Assembly: GCA_015847255.1 (NCBI GenBank)
Contig: JADLZK010007665.1
Coordinates: 744,001-808,000 of the forward strand
DNA from: Hyparrhenia diplandra
Lineage: Eukaryota > Streptophyta > Magnoliopsida > Poales > Poaceae
Direction: 5' to 3'
DNA: 64,000 nt
Position 1 is the first letter of the stretch. Every line of letters begins with the position of its first letter. A program made the translations under genes and the position numbers. Below the pieces are notes generated by a model. That model was not told the origin of the DNA. It saw only the letters and a program-made list of their open reading frames with translations, and ran no database searches. Shown here piece by piece: positions 55,560 through 64,000 of the stretch.

Positions 55560-56340
55560 TTATCTTGAAGCCCTAGACAAATGGTCGGCTACCGAGTTCT
55601 CTACTCCTTTCTTATCTCTTATTTCTATGTCAAATTCTTGGAGTAAAAGAATCCATCGGATTAACCGTGGCTTAGCATCTTTCTTAGTGAGGAGGTATTT
55701 AAGGGCAGCATGGTCTGTGTAAATAATAACCTTTGCCCCTACTAAGTAAGATCTAAATTTGTCTATAGCAAAGACGCGACTAACATTTCTTTTTCGGTGG
55801 TAGCATAGTTGAGCTGAGGTCCGGATAAAGTTTTGCTAGCATAGGATATAGCATAGTGCTTTTTATCCTTTGTTTGGCCAAGAATGGCCCCAACAGCAAA
55901 GTCGCTAGCATCACACATGATCTCAAAAGGTAGCGTCCAATTGGGTGGTTGGATGATTGGAGCTGAAATGAGTGCATTCTTGAGGATTTGAAAGGATTCA
56001 TAGCACTCATTGTCAAAGACGAAAGGTGCATCTTTGGCTAAGAGCCTAGTCGGGGGCCTAGCGATTTGGGAAAAGTTTTTAATGAATCGCCTATAAAACC
56101 TGCGTGGCCTAGAAAGCTTCGGACTCCTTTCACATTTGTGGGAGGTGGAAGTTGTTCAATAACTTCTATTTTTTTCTCTATCCACTTCTATCCCATGTTT
56201 GGACACCTTGTGTCCTAGCACTATTCCTTCCTGAACCATAAAGTGGCATTTTTCCCAGTTCAGGACTAAGTGCTTTCCTCACATCTTTGTAAGACTGTCT
56301 AAATTCTCCAAGCAACCATCGAAAGTTTTGCCATAGGCGG
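55560..56340 (-). pseudogene. Athila RNase H and RT thumb region
   Basis: On the minus strand, shifting frames show the RNase H start near 55920 (CDASDFAVGAILGQ) and SYASKTLSGPQLNYATTEKE near 55840-55790, followed by motifs of the domain end toward 55600. Between 56340 and 56040 lies the RT thumb, with the KCHFMV and GHKVS type segments visible in one frame. Short open frames reflect many frame changes. Confidence 0.7.
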
Positions 56341-57114
56341 TAAAGTCATCCATGAACACCTCCATAATCTTTTCAATCATTTCGAGAGAAGGTAGACATC
56401 ATGCACCGATTGAAAAGAAGTCGAGCGTTGCACAACCCGAACGACATTCGTTGGTATGCATAAGTTCCATACGGGCATGTGAAAGTTGTCTTATTTTGGT
56501 CATCGGGGTGGATCGGGATTTGATGATATCCGGGATACCCATCAAGGAAACAAAAGAAAGATTGATTTGCAAGCCGTTCCAGCATCTCATCGATGAAGGG
56601 TAACGGAAAGTGATCTTTCTTTGTGGCCTTGTTGAGTTTTCGGTAGTCAATGCACATACGCTACCCAGTGGATGGTAAGGGTTGAGGAATGAGTTCATTT
56701 CTCTTATTTCTAACAATCGTCATTCCTCCTTTCTTTGGCACTACTTGGACAGGGACTAACCCACTCGCTATGTGGCACAGGATAGATAATCCCGGCGTGT
56801 AAAAGCTTAAGGACCTCTTTCTTAACAACATCTCGCATAGCATTGTTAAGCCTCCGTTGTGGTTCCCTCGATGGTGATGCATAAGGATCGATAGGAATAC
56901 GATGAGTGCAGAGAGCGGGACTAATCCCGATGAGGTCTTCGAGTGAGTAGCCTATGGCTGGTCTATGTCTTTCTAGGACGGTGACAAGCTTATGAGTTTC
57001 TTCTTGGGAGAGCTTATCACCGATAATGGCTGGAGTTTCTCGATTATTATTGAGAAAGACATATTTTAGGCCAGCGGGAAGTGGTTTCAACTCAATTGAG
57101 GATCGTGGTGGCAC
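56341..57114 (-). pseudogene. Athila reverse transcriptase
   Basis: The N-terminal part (57114-56710) reads ELKPLPAGLKYVFL, IGYSLEDLIGISPALCTHRI and HAGIIYPVPHSEWVSP, diagnostic of Athila RT. The palm follows with MCIDYRKLNKATKKDHFPLP, FIDEMLERLA, FCFLDGYPGYHQIPIHPDDQ (first Asp; canonical GYSGY read as GYPGY) and PYGTYAYQRMSFGLCNA. The active site FMDDF lies near 56343-56357. A frameshift at about 56700 separates the two halves. Confidence 0.9.
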
Positions 57115-58676
57115 CTCCGTTATCTAGTTTGATAGGCTCTGCCGCTTCTTCCTCTTCTTCTACGAAGTGTTCAACATCAAAGACTGGTTCGGCCATTTGT
57201 TCTAGAGAAGCCATTAGGACTTCCTCAAGAGGGTCTTGTTTGGGCTTGGGTTCTACTATCGCATTATGTGAGCGAGCAAGAGAAACATTGATAGGAGAAT
57301 GTCCTAGCTTTAAATTCAAGAGACTCTTGTTGGGTAAACTCTTGAAAGAGTGTTCCAAAAGGTACACCAATCAAGAGAAACGTGTCCCGAGATGTCATAG
57401 ATGTGAAAATCTAGACGATACTCGAGCCTCCTATGCGAACGGAATTGACCTTATGACCCCATAACTCTCAAGAGTGACTCGGAAGGAAGTCTTAAAAGTT
57501 TATGAGATGGGATCATAAACTCGTTGGGACAAAGATCTTGACTACGGACTTTGAAATTATACTCATCCCAACGGTAGGGCTATAACGAGCCTTTATGACC
57601 ATTCCTTTAAGTTGGCGAGAATAGAGCTTTTGAGGGGGGCGGTGATTCGGGCTACCTCGGTGGATAGCTCCGTTTTCGCCAACCACTCACGGCTCATAAT
57701 GGCGAGAGAGTCCTTTAATGTGCTCCATTAAAAATGGATCATTATGTGGACCATCCTCAAATGGTGCAGAGTGCACGGAGGCTTCGCCTGAATTGGAAAG
57801 TTCGAGGCATTCCCAAAATCTTCAAAAAGATCTACCACGATTTCCGAGAGGAAAGTGTTGGGATGGGGTTCATCACTCTCTAGAGTGTTGTCTAGATTGT
57901 GATGTGTTCCCATCGTGCGAGGTTCTTTGGCAACCAATTCATTAGAGGGGTTTATAGGAATTTGATTTGGTTACGTGTGTCTCCTCTTGTTGTTGGGGCT
58001 TGGCTCGACTTCTTCGTCTTCTTCGGGTAACTTCGTCAAAAAACGCCCGATGTAGGGGGTGTTGTCAAGGATTGTCTCAAGAATGGCTTTCCCTTCACTA
58101 ACAAGTTTATGTGAGAATGATCCTCGGGGCGATATCGAGATCAGAAGCGACTTCCTTGTTAAGACCGAGATAGAAGTGATAGAGCAGGACATGGTCGGGC
58201 AAGGAAAGGTTTGGGCGGAATTGGTAAGGCTTGTAAATCTAGCCCAAAAGCTGCTCCTAGAGTCTCCTTCTCTTTTTTTTGTTTGAATGTAAGCACTTCG
58301 ATTCTAAGGTCAGCAATTTTATAAAGAGGGAAGAAAGCAAGACAAAATTTGTCTCAAGTTCATCCCAATCTCCATTTACGCTTCCTACTGAGTGAGCATA
58401 CCATTTTTCGCTCTTCCCTCAAGGGAGAACAGAAATAATTTCCATTTAATGGTCTCTTGTGTCATGCCAGAAATATTTCGGCAGAACACAATTGCTCAAA
58501 ATCTCTAAGGTGGGTGTATGGATCCTCATCGGCTAACCGCAGAAGGATTGCTCCCGAACCATGGCTATAAGAAGAGGAAGCTCGTAGCCATCTGTAAGAA
58601 TAGGATGTGAAGATGGTGAAGGCTCCAACATGTCGCCCTTTGGAGCAAAGAATTTAATAATAGGAGTGAAATCCAT
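57092..58676 (-). pseudogene. Athila Gag and protease region
   Basis: The start MDFTPIIKFFAPKGDMLEPS at 58676 lies about 90 bp after the LTR. Gag continues, in another frame, with LADEDPYTHLRDFEQLC near 58540-58490, and later GKAILETILDNTPYIG and KLPEEDEEVEPSP (58130-57980), the NTPY block known from Athila Gag. The protease region (about 57650-57370) is badly frame-shifted and no clear DxGA motif could be read. A frame at 57370-57092 ends in an acidic EEEEEAAEP stretch and leads into RT. Gag would form the particle. Confidence 0.65.
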
Positions 58677-58768
58677 GTGGTATGTGAGAGGTAAAAGAAT
58701 AAATAAAAGATGGACGATTGTGGTTCTAACTAGAACAGCTACCGTTCCAAGAAGCGGTGCGTAAAGCT

Positions 58769-60092
58769 TGTTGGTATAAATTAACGCACCACGTAAAAAT
58801 CCGCAGAAAGCGCCGCGGATACCGATGTAGCTTTCACAGGGAGTATTCAGTATCGATTTCCACAGGAACGTGAAGTGTACTAGAAAGAGTAGGAACGTCC
58901 GAAGAAAAGAATAATGATGTGGGAAGAGAGTTTAGAATTTTCTAAGTATTCTAAGTTGATCTAAATAATCAAAGGCTTGCTTTACTTTACTTACGTCGGA
59001 GCAGCGGTACCGCCCCCGATCCTCGAAAAAAGACTGGGAAAAGGTGATCGGGGAAGGCCGCCAAAAAGCTCTACGAATCACCAACCCGAACGTGGTGGAT
59101 TACAAAAGACCTAACAGGGGCTGTCACCCCCAGGGCTACCACAACTAACCGTGGGATTGGGCGCAAACTCGGGTAATCTCTAGTCTAGACACCACGCCTA
59201 CACTATTAATTACTACTCTAATTTCACGTTAAAACTAGAGCACTCAATACGAGCAGAGATCCAAAGTAAATATTGTAAAGTAAGAACTGAAATTAATTGA
59301 ATAGAATAAATAGAAATAATAAATGAAGAACACGGAGATTCTTTGAAGACGAACTTGTTTCAAAGCAAAATTACAATGATGATGAAGATCCGACAGTCCA
59401 GATCTCCACTTTCTCCTCGCCTCTCTTCTTGATCTTACAACTAGATGAACTATAAGAACTAGAACTAGATGAACTAGACAACTAGAGGGACCTCTCTCTC
59501 TTCTAATATGAAACTTTAGATTTTTTTCTCGTTGATAGCTAATGAGGAGATGATGTCTCTTGGGGCGCCTTGGGGCTGCTTATATGGGGGTCTCCTCGGC
59601 CTCCCTCCGCCTTTAGCAAGCAATATGGTACTAAACCTTCCACCATATCTAATTATAATGCACATAGCCTTTATGGGCCAAATTAAGTTTTAGGCCCAAT
59701 TAATCCCGCAACTCTTGTTTCTAGAATATTCCATTATTTGTAAATTCATATCTTCTCATTCGAACTCCAAATATAGCAAATGATATATCCATTTCGATCG
59801 TCTCGACGAGCCCGTCGCAGTGGTGTACTCAAATCCATCATTTGACATCGTCTTGTGTGATGGCATTTGGCTTCTCTTTATTTGGTGCTTGTAGGACTAG
59901 ATGTCAAGGCCCATTTATCTTGTAGATTTGGCCCAATTGTACTGTTCTCCGTAATCACTCTCTAAAATAAACAAAACACCAAAACTTGTGGAACTCATTA
60001 GTAGCAAACCGCTAAGTCTATGTTGTTATTCATTTATGCCATTTTCTATGCTTAGTTGATTATTTAATATTAACGTTAACAAAGCGTCAAAG
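58769..60092 (-). mobile_element. 5' LTR of the Athila element
   Basis: Left end TGTTGGTATAAAT, right end near 60092 (GCGTCAAAG in place of GCGTCCAACA). TATA on the minus strand at 59580-59585. It matches 51255-52598 closely; differences cluster at GC-rich sites and the GAACTA array. The sequence right after it on the element strand should hold the PBS, but no standard tRNA match was recognised. Confidence 0.9.
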
Positions 60093-61012
60093 GCGTGGGG
60101 TTGCGTGCGAGGAGGTATCCAATTTGGAGCGGTGATTGTCAAAAGGAGGGGACAGCCGGGAAGCAGTGCAGGTGGCGGGCATTCCCATCGCGACTCGCTT
60201 CGCGAGAACAGGGGAGGCGAGAGGGGACCAAGGAGGGGAAACAGTGGCTTACTCACGCGGGTGGTTTCTGTTGTTTGGCGTGGAGCAGGGGCGGATGGGT
60301 GTGAGGTGGGGGAAGATCGGATTCCGCCGACGGCGCGCGCGTGGCGCTCCTCCGCGACGGAAAGGCGGGGGGAAGGGGAAAGATGACAAGCGGGGTCCAC
60401 GGGCCCGCTTCGTCGGCCCGAGTCATGAGTGGGAGTTGGGCTGGGGGCCTCGCTAGCGGGTCGGGCAGCGCGGTGTTGGGCCATCTCGGGAGGGAGGCCG
60501 GTTGGTGGGGAAAGAGTGTGGCGGCGGGTTTGGCTTGCTCGGCCCGCTAGCTATCCTGGGCGATTCTTTGTCGGGCTCTTAGGCCGAAATGGTCCTTGCC
60601 AATTTCCTTTCCCTTTTCTTTATTCTTTCTATCTTCTATTTCCATTCTATTTCCATTCTAATCTAATCCATGGTCTCCTATGTTGATATACATGTGTTGC
60701 CAAGCATGTACACCTCCTAGTGAGGTCTACTAGGGGTCACTTAGGGGTTTAGGATCCAAGCCAAGGGTTGGCAACACACACAAGGTTGATTTGACAAATT
60801 AAAGTTGGTTTGATTTTATTCATCACATAAAATCATGAAGAGCCAAATCACACTCTTGATTAAAATGAAATGTTCAAACAAGCTAGCTAGGGTCTACTTG
60901 TGTAACTAGGTAGGGTTTCCTAGCATGACATACACCAAACATGGGTTTATTTTCAAAAATTTTAATTAATTTGTTGTGATTTTTGGTGTCCGGTATTTTT
61001 CGGGGTTGTTCA
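60093..61012 (-). mobile_element. 3' LTR of Tekay-like element 2, PPT-proximal part
   Basis: The right end reads GGGGTTGTTCA (TGAACAACCCC on the element strand), next to the PPT. An AT-rich part (60590-61000) is followed on the element strand by GC-rich sequence (60093-60560) that continues at 51254 beyond the Athila insertion. Overlapping short frames here are not genes. Confidence 0.7.
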
Positions 61013-61025
61013 GACTCCCCCCTTA
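61013..61025 (-). promoter_or_regulatory. Polypurine tract of Tekay-like element 2
   Basis: On the element strand TATAAGGGGGGAGTC precedes the LTR start TGAACAACCCC. Confidence 0.8.
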
Positions 61026-61028
61026 TAG

Positions 61029-61048
61029 GAATCTCGTCCCCGAGATTC
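61029..61048 (-). promoter_or_regulatory. PPT-proximal hairpin, Tekay-like element 2
   Basis: On the element strand GAATCTCG GGGA CGAGATTC forms a perfect 8-bp stem with a 4-base loop. Compared with 29797-29815 the outer pair is G-C instead of A-T, a compensatory change, and the loop has one extra G. Confidence 0.75.
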
Positions 61049-61219
61049 AAGGTGTGGCGTACCACTCCAACTCGGAGGTCTTCGACTGACGGTTGACTTG
61101 AACTGGTTCTGTCTCCGAAGTTGCAAACTTCTTGATGACATTTTGAGGAAACACCGGGAAACTATACACACTAAGGTTCCCATTGTCTTCTCGGCTTTCT
61201 TGTTGATTGACGTAGACAT

Positions 61220-61530
61220 CGCTTAGCTTTAGCTAGTACTATCTCGGACCACGTGCTTTATTAATAAGGGGTCTTCCCCATTCCTAGAGGAGAACATCTA
61301 GACCATTAGAGGGTAGAAAATTGAGAGTGGTTGGAAAGAGTTGTATCCATAAGTCAGAACTCTCACAACCTACGCATCTATGGCATAGAGTATTTCACTC
61401 ATGGTGATGGGTTCCATGGGTTGTTTTTATGTGGTCACTAGATAGACTAGGATTAGTGCAAGCTTGGTAAAATATGCATAGAAACTGCAATACCAAAATT
61501 CTAAAAAGCGGTATGAAATATCAACTGCAT
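61220..61530 (-). other. Short non-coding segment between gag and pol remnant
   Basis: No domain was recognised. It occupies the place where about 3 kb of protease, RT and integrase would be in an autonomous Tekay element. Confidence 0.5.
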
Positions 61531-62969
61531 TTATAAGAACATACCGTACTCCATAGCAGGGGCAACCACTTTAGAAAGGCGGTTGGGACGTTTGCAGTTA
61601 ACTCGAGAGGCACTCTTAGAAGTAGTACCAGGAGTCTGAGCAAGTGGAGCGGGGTTCTTCCGAGGGCACACGGAGACACGATGGCCCGGCTGGCCACATC
61701 CATAACAAGTGTTGGGCACGCTACCTGTAGCAGTAGGCGTAGCATCCTTCCACGCGTCAGGACTCTGAGCTGGATAGCTCTAGACAGGGATGCTCTGAGC
61801 GGGGGTAATTGGGTCCTTCTGTGGGCACCTGGAGGCACGATGACCACGTTGGCCACAATTGTAGCAATTGACGGGCGCGCCACCTGTAGTAGTAGGCGTG
61901 GCGGCCTTTCCCATGCTGGGACGCTGAGCTGGGTGGTGGTAGATGGCGGTGTAGGTACCACCTTGACGGCTCAATGCACGAGCGGCTCTCTGATCAGAGC
62001 GAGAACGATGCTTTGGAGGTGCTTCCGTGCATGGCCTATGAGAAGGCGGAGCGCAAGGGATATCCTTAATGAGGCGCTTCTTTTTGGAGTCGAGAGAGCA
62101 TCTGCCTCTGCCTGATCCCTCTCAATCTCCACACACTTATTGATCATCTCTTGAAGATTTGTAGAAGTCTTGCCCGAGAGGGAAAGCTTGATGCGTATGT
62201 CCAGACCTCTTCGAAAGCAACGCATCTTCTCCTTCTCATTGGTGATACACTCACGGCGCGCATATCGCAGTAGTGTAGTGAAGCGAATCTACTTCGTGAC
62301 CTGGTCACCATTCTGCTTGATTTCGTAAAACTCTTCTACCTTGGCGTCCATGGCACCCTCTGAGATGTGGTATCCACGGAATGCCTGAGTGAACGCATCC
62401 CAAGAGTACTCAAGGGCAGCGGGGTGCGCTATATAGTAGCAGTCCCACCATGCGTATGCAGCACCGGTGAGTTGGTGGGTCGCGATCCTGATACACTCCT
62501 CGTCAGAGCAAGTGGTCAGGTCGAGCTTCTTTTCAATCTCCTGCAGCCAATCATCGACCGCGAGTGGTTCACTTCTTTGGTGCCATCAAAAGTGGACCGC
62601 TTCGGCTTGAGGAAATTCTCCAACTTCTTCTAAAAGGTAATGTTGTTAATCACCGGTGGTGCATCATGTTTTGCACCATCAAATGAGCTTAGTATGGCGA
62701 TCCCAAATCGCGGTAAGAGCGGGTGGTAGTGGGGGTTGGTTCCCTTGAATGGTCTCTCCTTCAGTAGGTGGTGGTCCTCCAGCTGGTGTGCCAGTGGGTG
62801 ACGGGGAAGGTGTACGGGGTTCTTCCTCCCGCAAGTGGGTAGAGTCATTTCCCATACGTCTTCCACGACGGCCACGATCACGTCCTCGACCCAGAGTGGG
62901 CATAGGGGATGGGGAACGATGGCGCAAGTGGGCGACCGACGGGTTGCCATTTCTCCGCATGAGACTCAA
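61531..62969 (-). CDS. Gag of Tekay-like element 2
   Basis: The start region (62969-62680) is basic and proline-rich (LRHRSPSPMPTLGRGRDRGR, REEEPRTPSPSPTGTPAGGP) and reaches ALTAIWDRHTKLI. The capsid part lies in changing frames: FLKPKRSTFDGTKE near 62610-62570, TCSDEECIRIATHQLTGAAY near 62520-62460, and RCFRRGLDIRIKLSLSGKTS with NLQEMINKCVEIERDQAEAD at 62225-62100. Two CCHC zinc knuckles follow, ending MEYGMFL at 61531. It should package element RNA and co-assemble with a related Gag. Frameshifts are at least four. Confidence 0.75.
61633..61929 (-). repeat. Duplicated zinc-knuckle unit in gag, period 159 bp
   Basis: Unit 1 (from 61929) begins AQRPSMGKAATPTTTGG and contains CYNCGQRGHRASRCP. 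Unit 2 (from 61770) begins AQSPDAWKDATPTATGS and contains CYGCGQPGHRVSVCP. Linker, knuckle and following KDP/KNPAP residues align over the full unit, showing an in-frame tandem duplication of 53 codons. A TAG lies between the units near 61780. Confidence 0.75.
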
Positions 62970-63273
62970 GGGTTATGGGTGTGTGCAAGGATTTATTATT
63001 AGGCAATTTAAAACATTTGAACTAATCTTACAGTCAAACAAGGAAGCATAAAGACCCATGAAAATGCATAAAATCCAAGCATTCATTACATGATTTTATT
63101 ACACGGCGATGTCTCTAGTAGCTACACTAGAAGACTCGCGAGAAACGTACTACTCGTAGGTGGGCTCCAGAAGAGGGACATTCTACTCTACATCAGAAGT
63201 GAGTCATGTCACGTAGCCGCGCAGGGCTCTCCAACAACTATACCTCTAGTCATTGCTTGCACTGACTGAAAGC
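62970..63273 (-). other. Spacer between upstream ORF and gag
   Basis: No coding frame is supported. It could be untranslated leader or an intron joining the upstream ORF to gag; no clear donor and acceptor pair was identified. Confidence 0.4.
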
Positions 63274-63983
63274 CTAAATGCCACTCTCGGCAGAAGAGAC
63301 TGGCTGCTCATCCTCAGCCTCTAGCTGTGCAGGTGTCTTGTGGATTCGTGCAATGTAGGCACGTGCAGCTAGGAGATCCTCGGTGTCCCTGGGGGTAGGA
63401 AGCTCATCCTCAGGGCAGGCATCGAGGTTGAGGCGAGTAGGCTCGATGTTGAAGTACTCTGTGCGGGGCTCCTTACGCGTCTCTCTTGGCATCTGGTCTT
63501 GCAGCTCCTCAATCTCCCTGATGCGCTTTTGGTCGGACTTCCTCCAGGTGTCCAGGGTCCTGAAGCTCTTGTCTCTCATACACTCTGTCATCTTCAGGGA
63601 TTGTATCAGATGACACTGGTTGTATGCGGCTTGGAAGCCTGCTTGCTCCAGCTACTGGGTCAAATGATTGCACTTGTTCTCCTGCACTTGCTTCTAGCGT
63701 CCAGCCATCTTGTCATTTGCCTTGTGTCTGTCTAGCTCCCTTATCTTGTCCTCAAGTTGTCTTTCCAGCTCTCCAATCTCGTAGTTGAAGTGTTCTTCCT
63801 TGAGTTGGCCTTCTCGACTTGACTCTTCACGGTGACAATCTCAAAGATCCCGCTTGCCGATGCGGCCAGGAGGCTATGCTTCTCACGATCGGCATCACTT
63901 ATTTGGAAGTAGCGCATGGTGCTTTTGAGAAGCTTCTTCTCATCCTCCTGATTGAGTAGGATCTCATCCACCTGAAGTAGCAT
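63274..63983 (-). CDS. Coiled-coil ORF upstream of gag in Tekay-like element 2
   Basis: The minus strand codes for a charged protein in about two frames: MRYFQISDADREKHSLLAAS then SGIFEIVTVKSQVEKAN, followed in the next frame by IGELERQLEDKIRELDRHKA, later FRTLDTWRKSDQKRIREIEE, and a C-terminal acidic region (DACPEDELPTPRDTEDLLAA, LEAEDEQPVSSAESGI) with a stop at 63274. Heptad-like E/L/K spacing suggests coiled coils. Two TAG codons interrupt it near 63696 and 63660, both next to CAG/CTG. It lies before gag on the same strand and extends beyond or near the window edge. No known domain recognised; the other Tekay element has no such ORF in its leader. Confidence 0.55.
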
Positions 63984-64000
63984 ATTGACGTAGTGACGGC

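Larger units (their letters stand above)
51255..60092 (-). mobile_element. Athila-lineage Ty3/Gypsy element, complete, 8.8 kb
   Basis: LTRs 51255-52598 and 58769-60092 have the inverted ends TGTTGG and CCAACA. The internal region codes on the minus strand for gag, protease region, RT, RNase H and integrase in that order, followed by 1.6 kb without a recognisable env-like ORF, a hairpin and a PPT. A GCGTG target duplication flanks it. The LTRs differ mainly at GC-rich spots and in a GAACTA microsatellite, so insertion is recent. Confidence 0.9.
61013..61219 (-). pseudogene. Pol C-terminal remnant
   Basis: The end peptide NLGDEIPIRG, read in one frame over the hairpin, corresponds to NLGTRFS at the end of the other Tekay element's pol. 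Upstream residues (SELEWYATP in another frame, and others) are not recognisable as a chromodomain. It marks the point where the deleted pol region was closed. Confidence 0.5.
46752..64000 (-). mobile_element. Tekay-like element 2, gag-only, 3' part in window
   Basis: Minus-strand order is an upstream coiled-coil ORF, gag with two zinc knuckles, a short pol C-terminal remnant, hairpin, PPT and a long 3' LTR (46752-51254 plus 60093-61012, about 5.4 kb net). Only about 500 bp separate gag from PPT, so protease, RT, RNase H and integrase are missing. It must use proteins of an autonomous relative to move. The 5' LTR lies beyond the window. A complete Athila element is nested in the 3' LTR. Confidence 0.7.

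Noticed and set aside
1..64000. CRISPR arrays, rRNA or tRNA genes, bacterial-type operons
   Set aside because: None seen; direct repeats found are LTRs or short tandem repeats. The tRNA-like matches are only retrotransposon primer binding sites.

Overview
The window is repeat-dense nuclear DNA from a flowering plant, most likely a grass (Poaceae). It holds nested Ty3/Gypsy LTR retrotransposons of three lineages (Tat, Athila, Tekay/Del), a copia-type LTR rich in CGGACGGTCCGG-like palindromes (a pattern I associate with grass Sireviruses), and L1-type LINE debris. I see no rRNA, tRNA, CRISPR array, bacterial operon or intact single-copy host gene. Assignment to grasses is inference from element types and base composition; the genus is not resolved.

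Layout. 1-2014: 3' end of a plus-strand Athila-like element with its 3' LTR. 2015-3535: unassigned AT-rich DNA with exon-like blocks. 3536-6352: LTR-like, GC-rich then AT-rich sequence. 6376-8041: a broken LINE (endonuclease plus start of RT), ending in a chimeric junction. 8341-9866: unassigned. 9867-43233: a minus-strand Tat-lineage element (5' LTR, gag, protease, RT, RNase H, integrase, 3' LTR). It is interrupted by a minus-strand Tekay/Del chromovirus at 25011-40477 with LTRs of about 4.75 kb, by a copia-type LTR at about 19.8-21.7 kb, and by an Athila-type solo LTR at 15319-17061. 43234-45488: unassigned sequence split by a 1.6 kb non-autonomous LINE-like insertion. 45489-46742: another Athila-type LTR. 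46752-64000: 3' part of a second minus-strand Tekay-like element that appears to keep only gag. Its very long 3' LTR is split by a complete minus-strand Athila element (51255-60092) flanked by a 5-bp duplication.

The most interesting content is in the Tat element. Between the end of pol and the 3' LTR it carries three genes on the opposite strand, all apparently spliced. Gene A (11650-14622) encodes a plant-mobile-domain protein with a C-terminal coiled coil. Genes B (15014-17639) and C (18007-18586) are smaller, each with its own TATA box and an early intron, and look like relatives of each other. Tat elements are known to carry additional ORFs, including antisense ones; a three-gene spliced cassette is more than I would expect.

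A second cross-cutting observation is a short perfect hairpin with a GGA or GGGA loop just upstream of the polypurine tract in four elements of two lineages, with compensatory stem changes.

Caution on breaks: the paired LTRs of the three complete or near-complete elements differ almost only in homopolymer length and at CG/CAG/CTG-rich spots. Many frameshifts and stops reported here may therefore be consensus-sequence errors rather than real decay.
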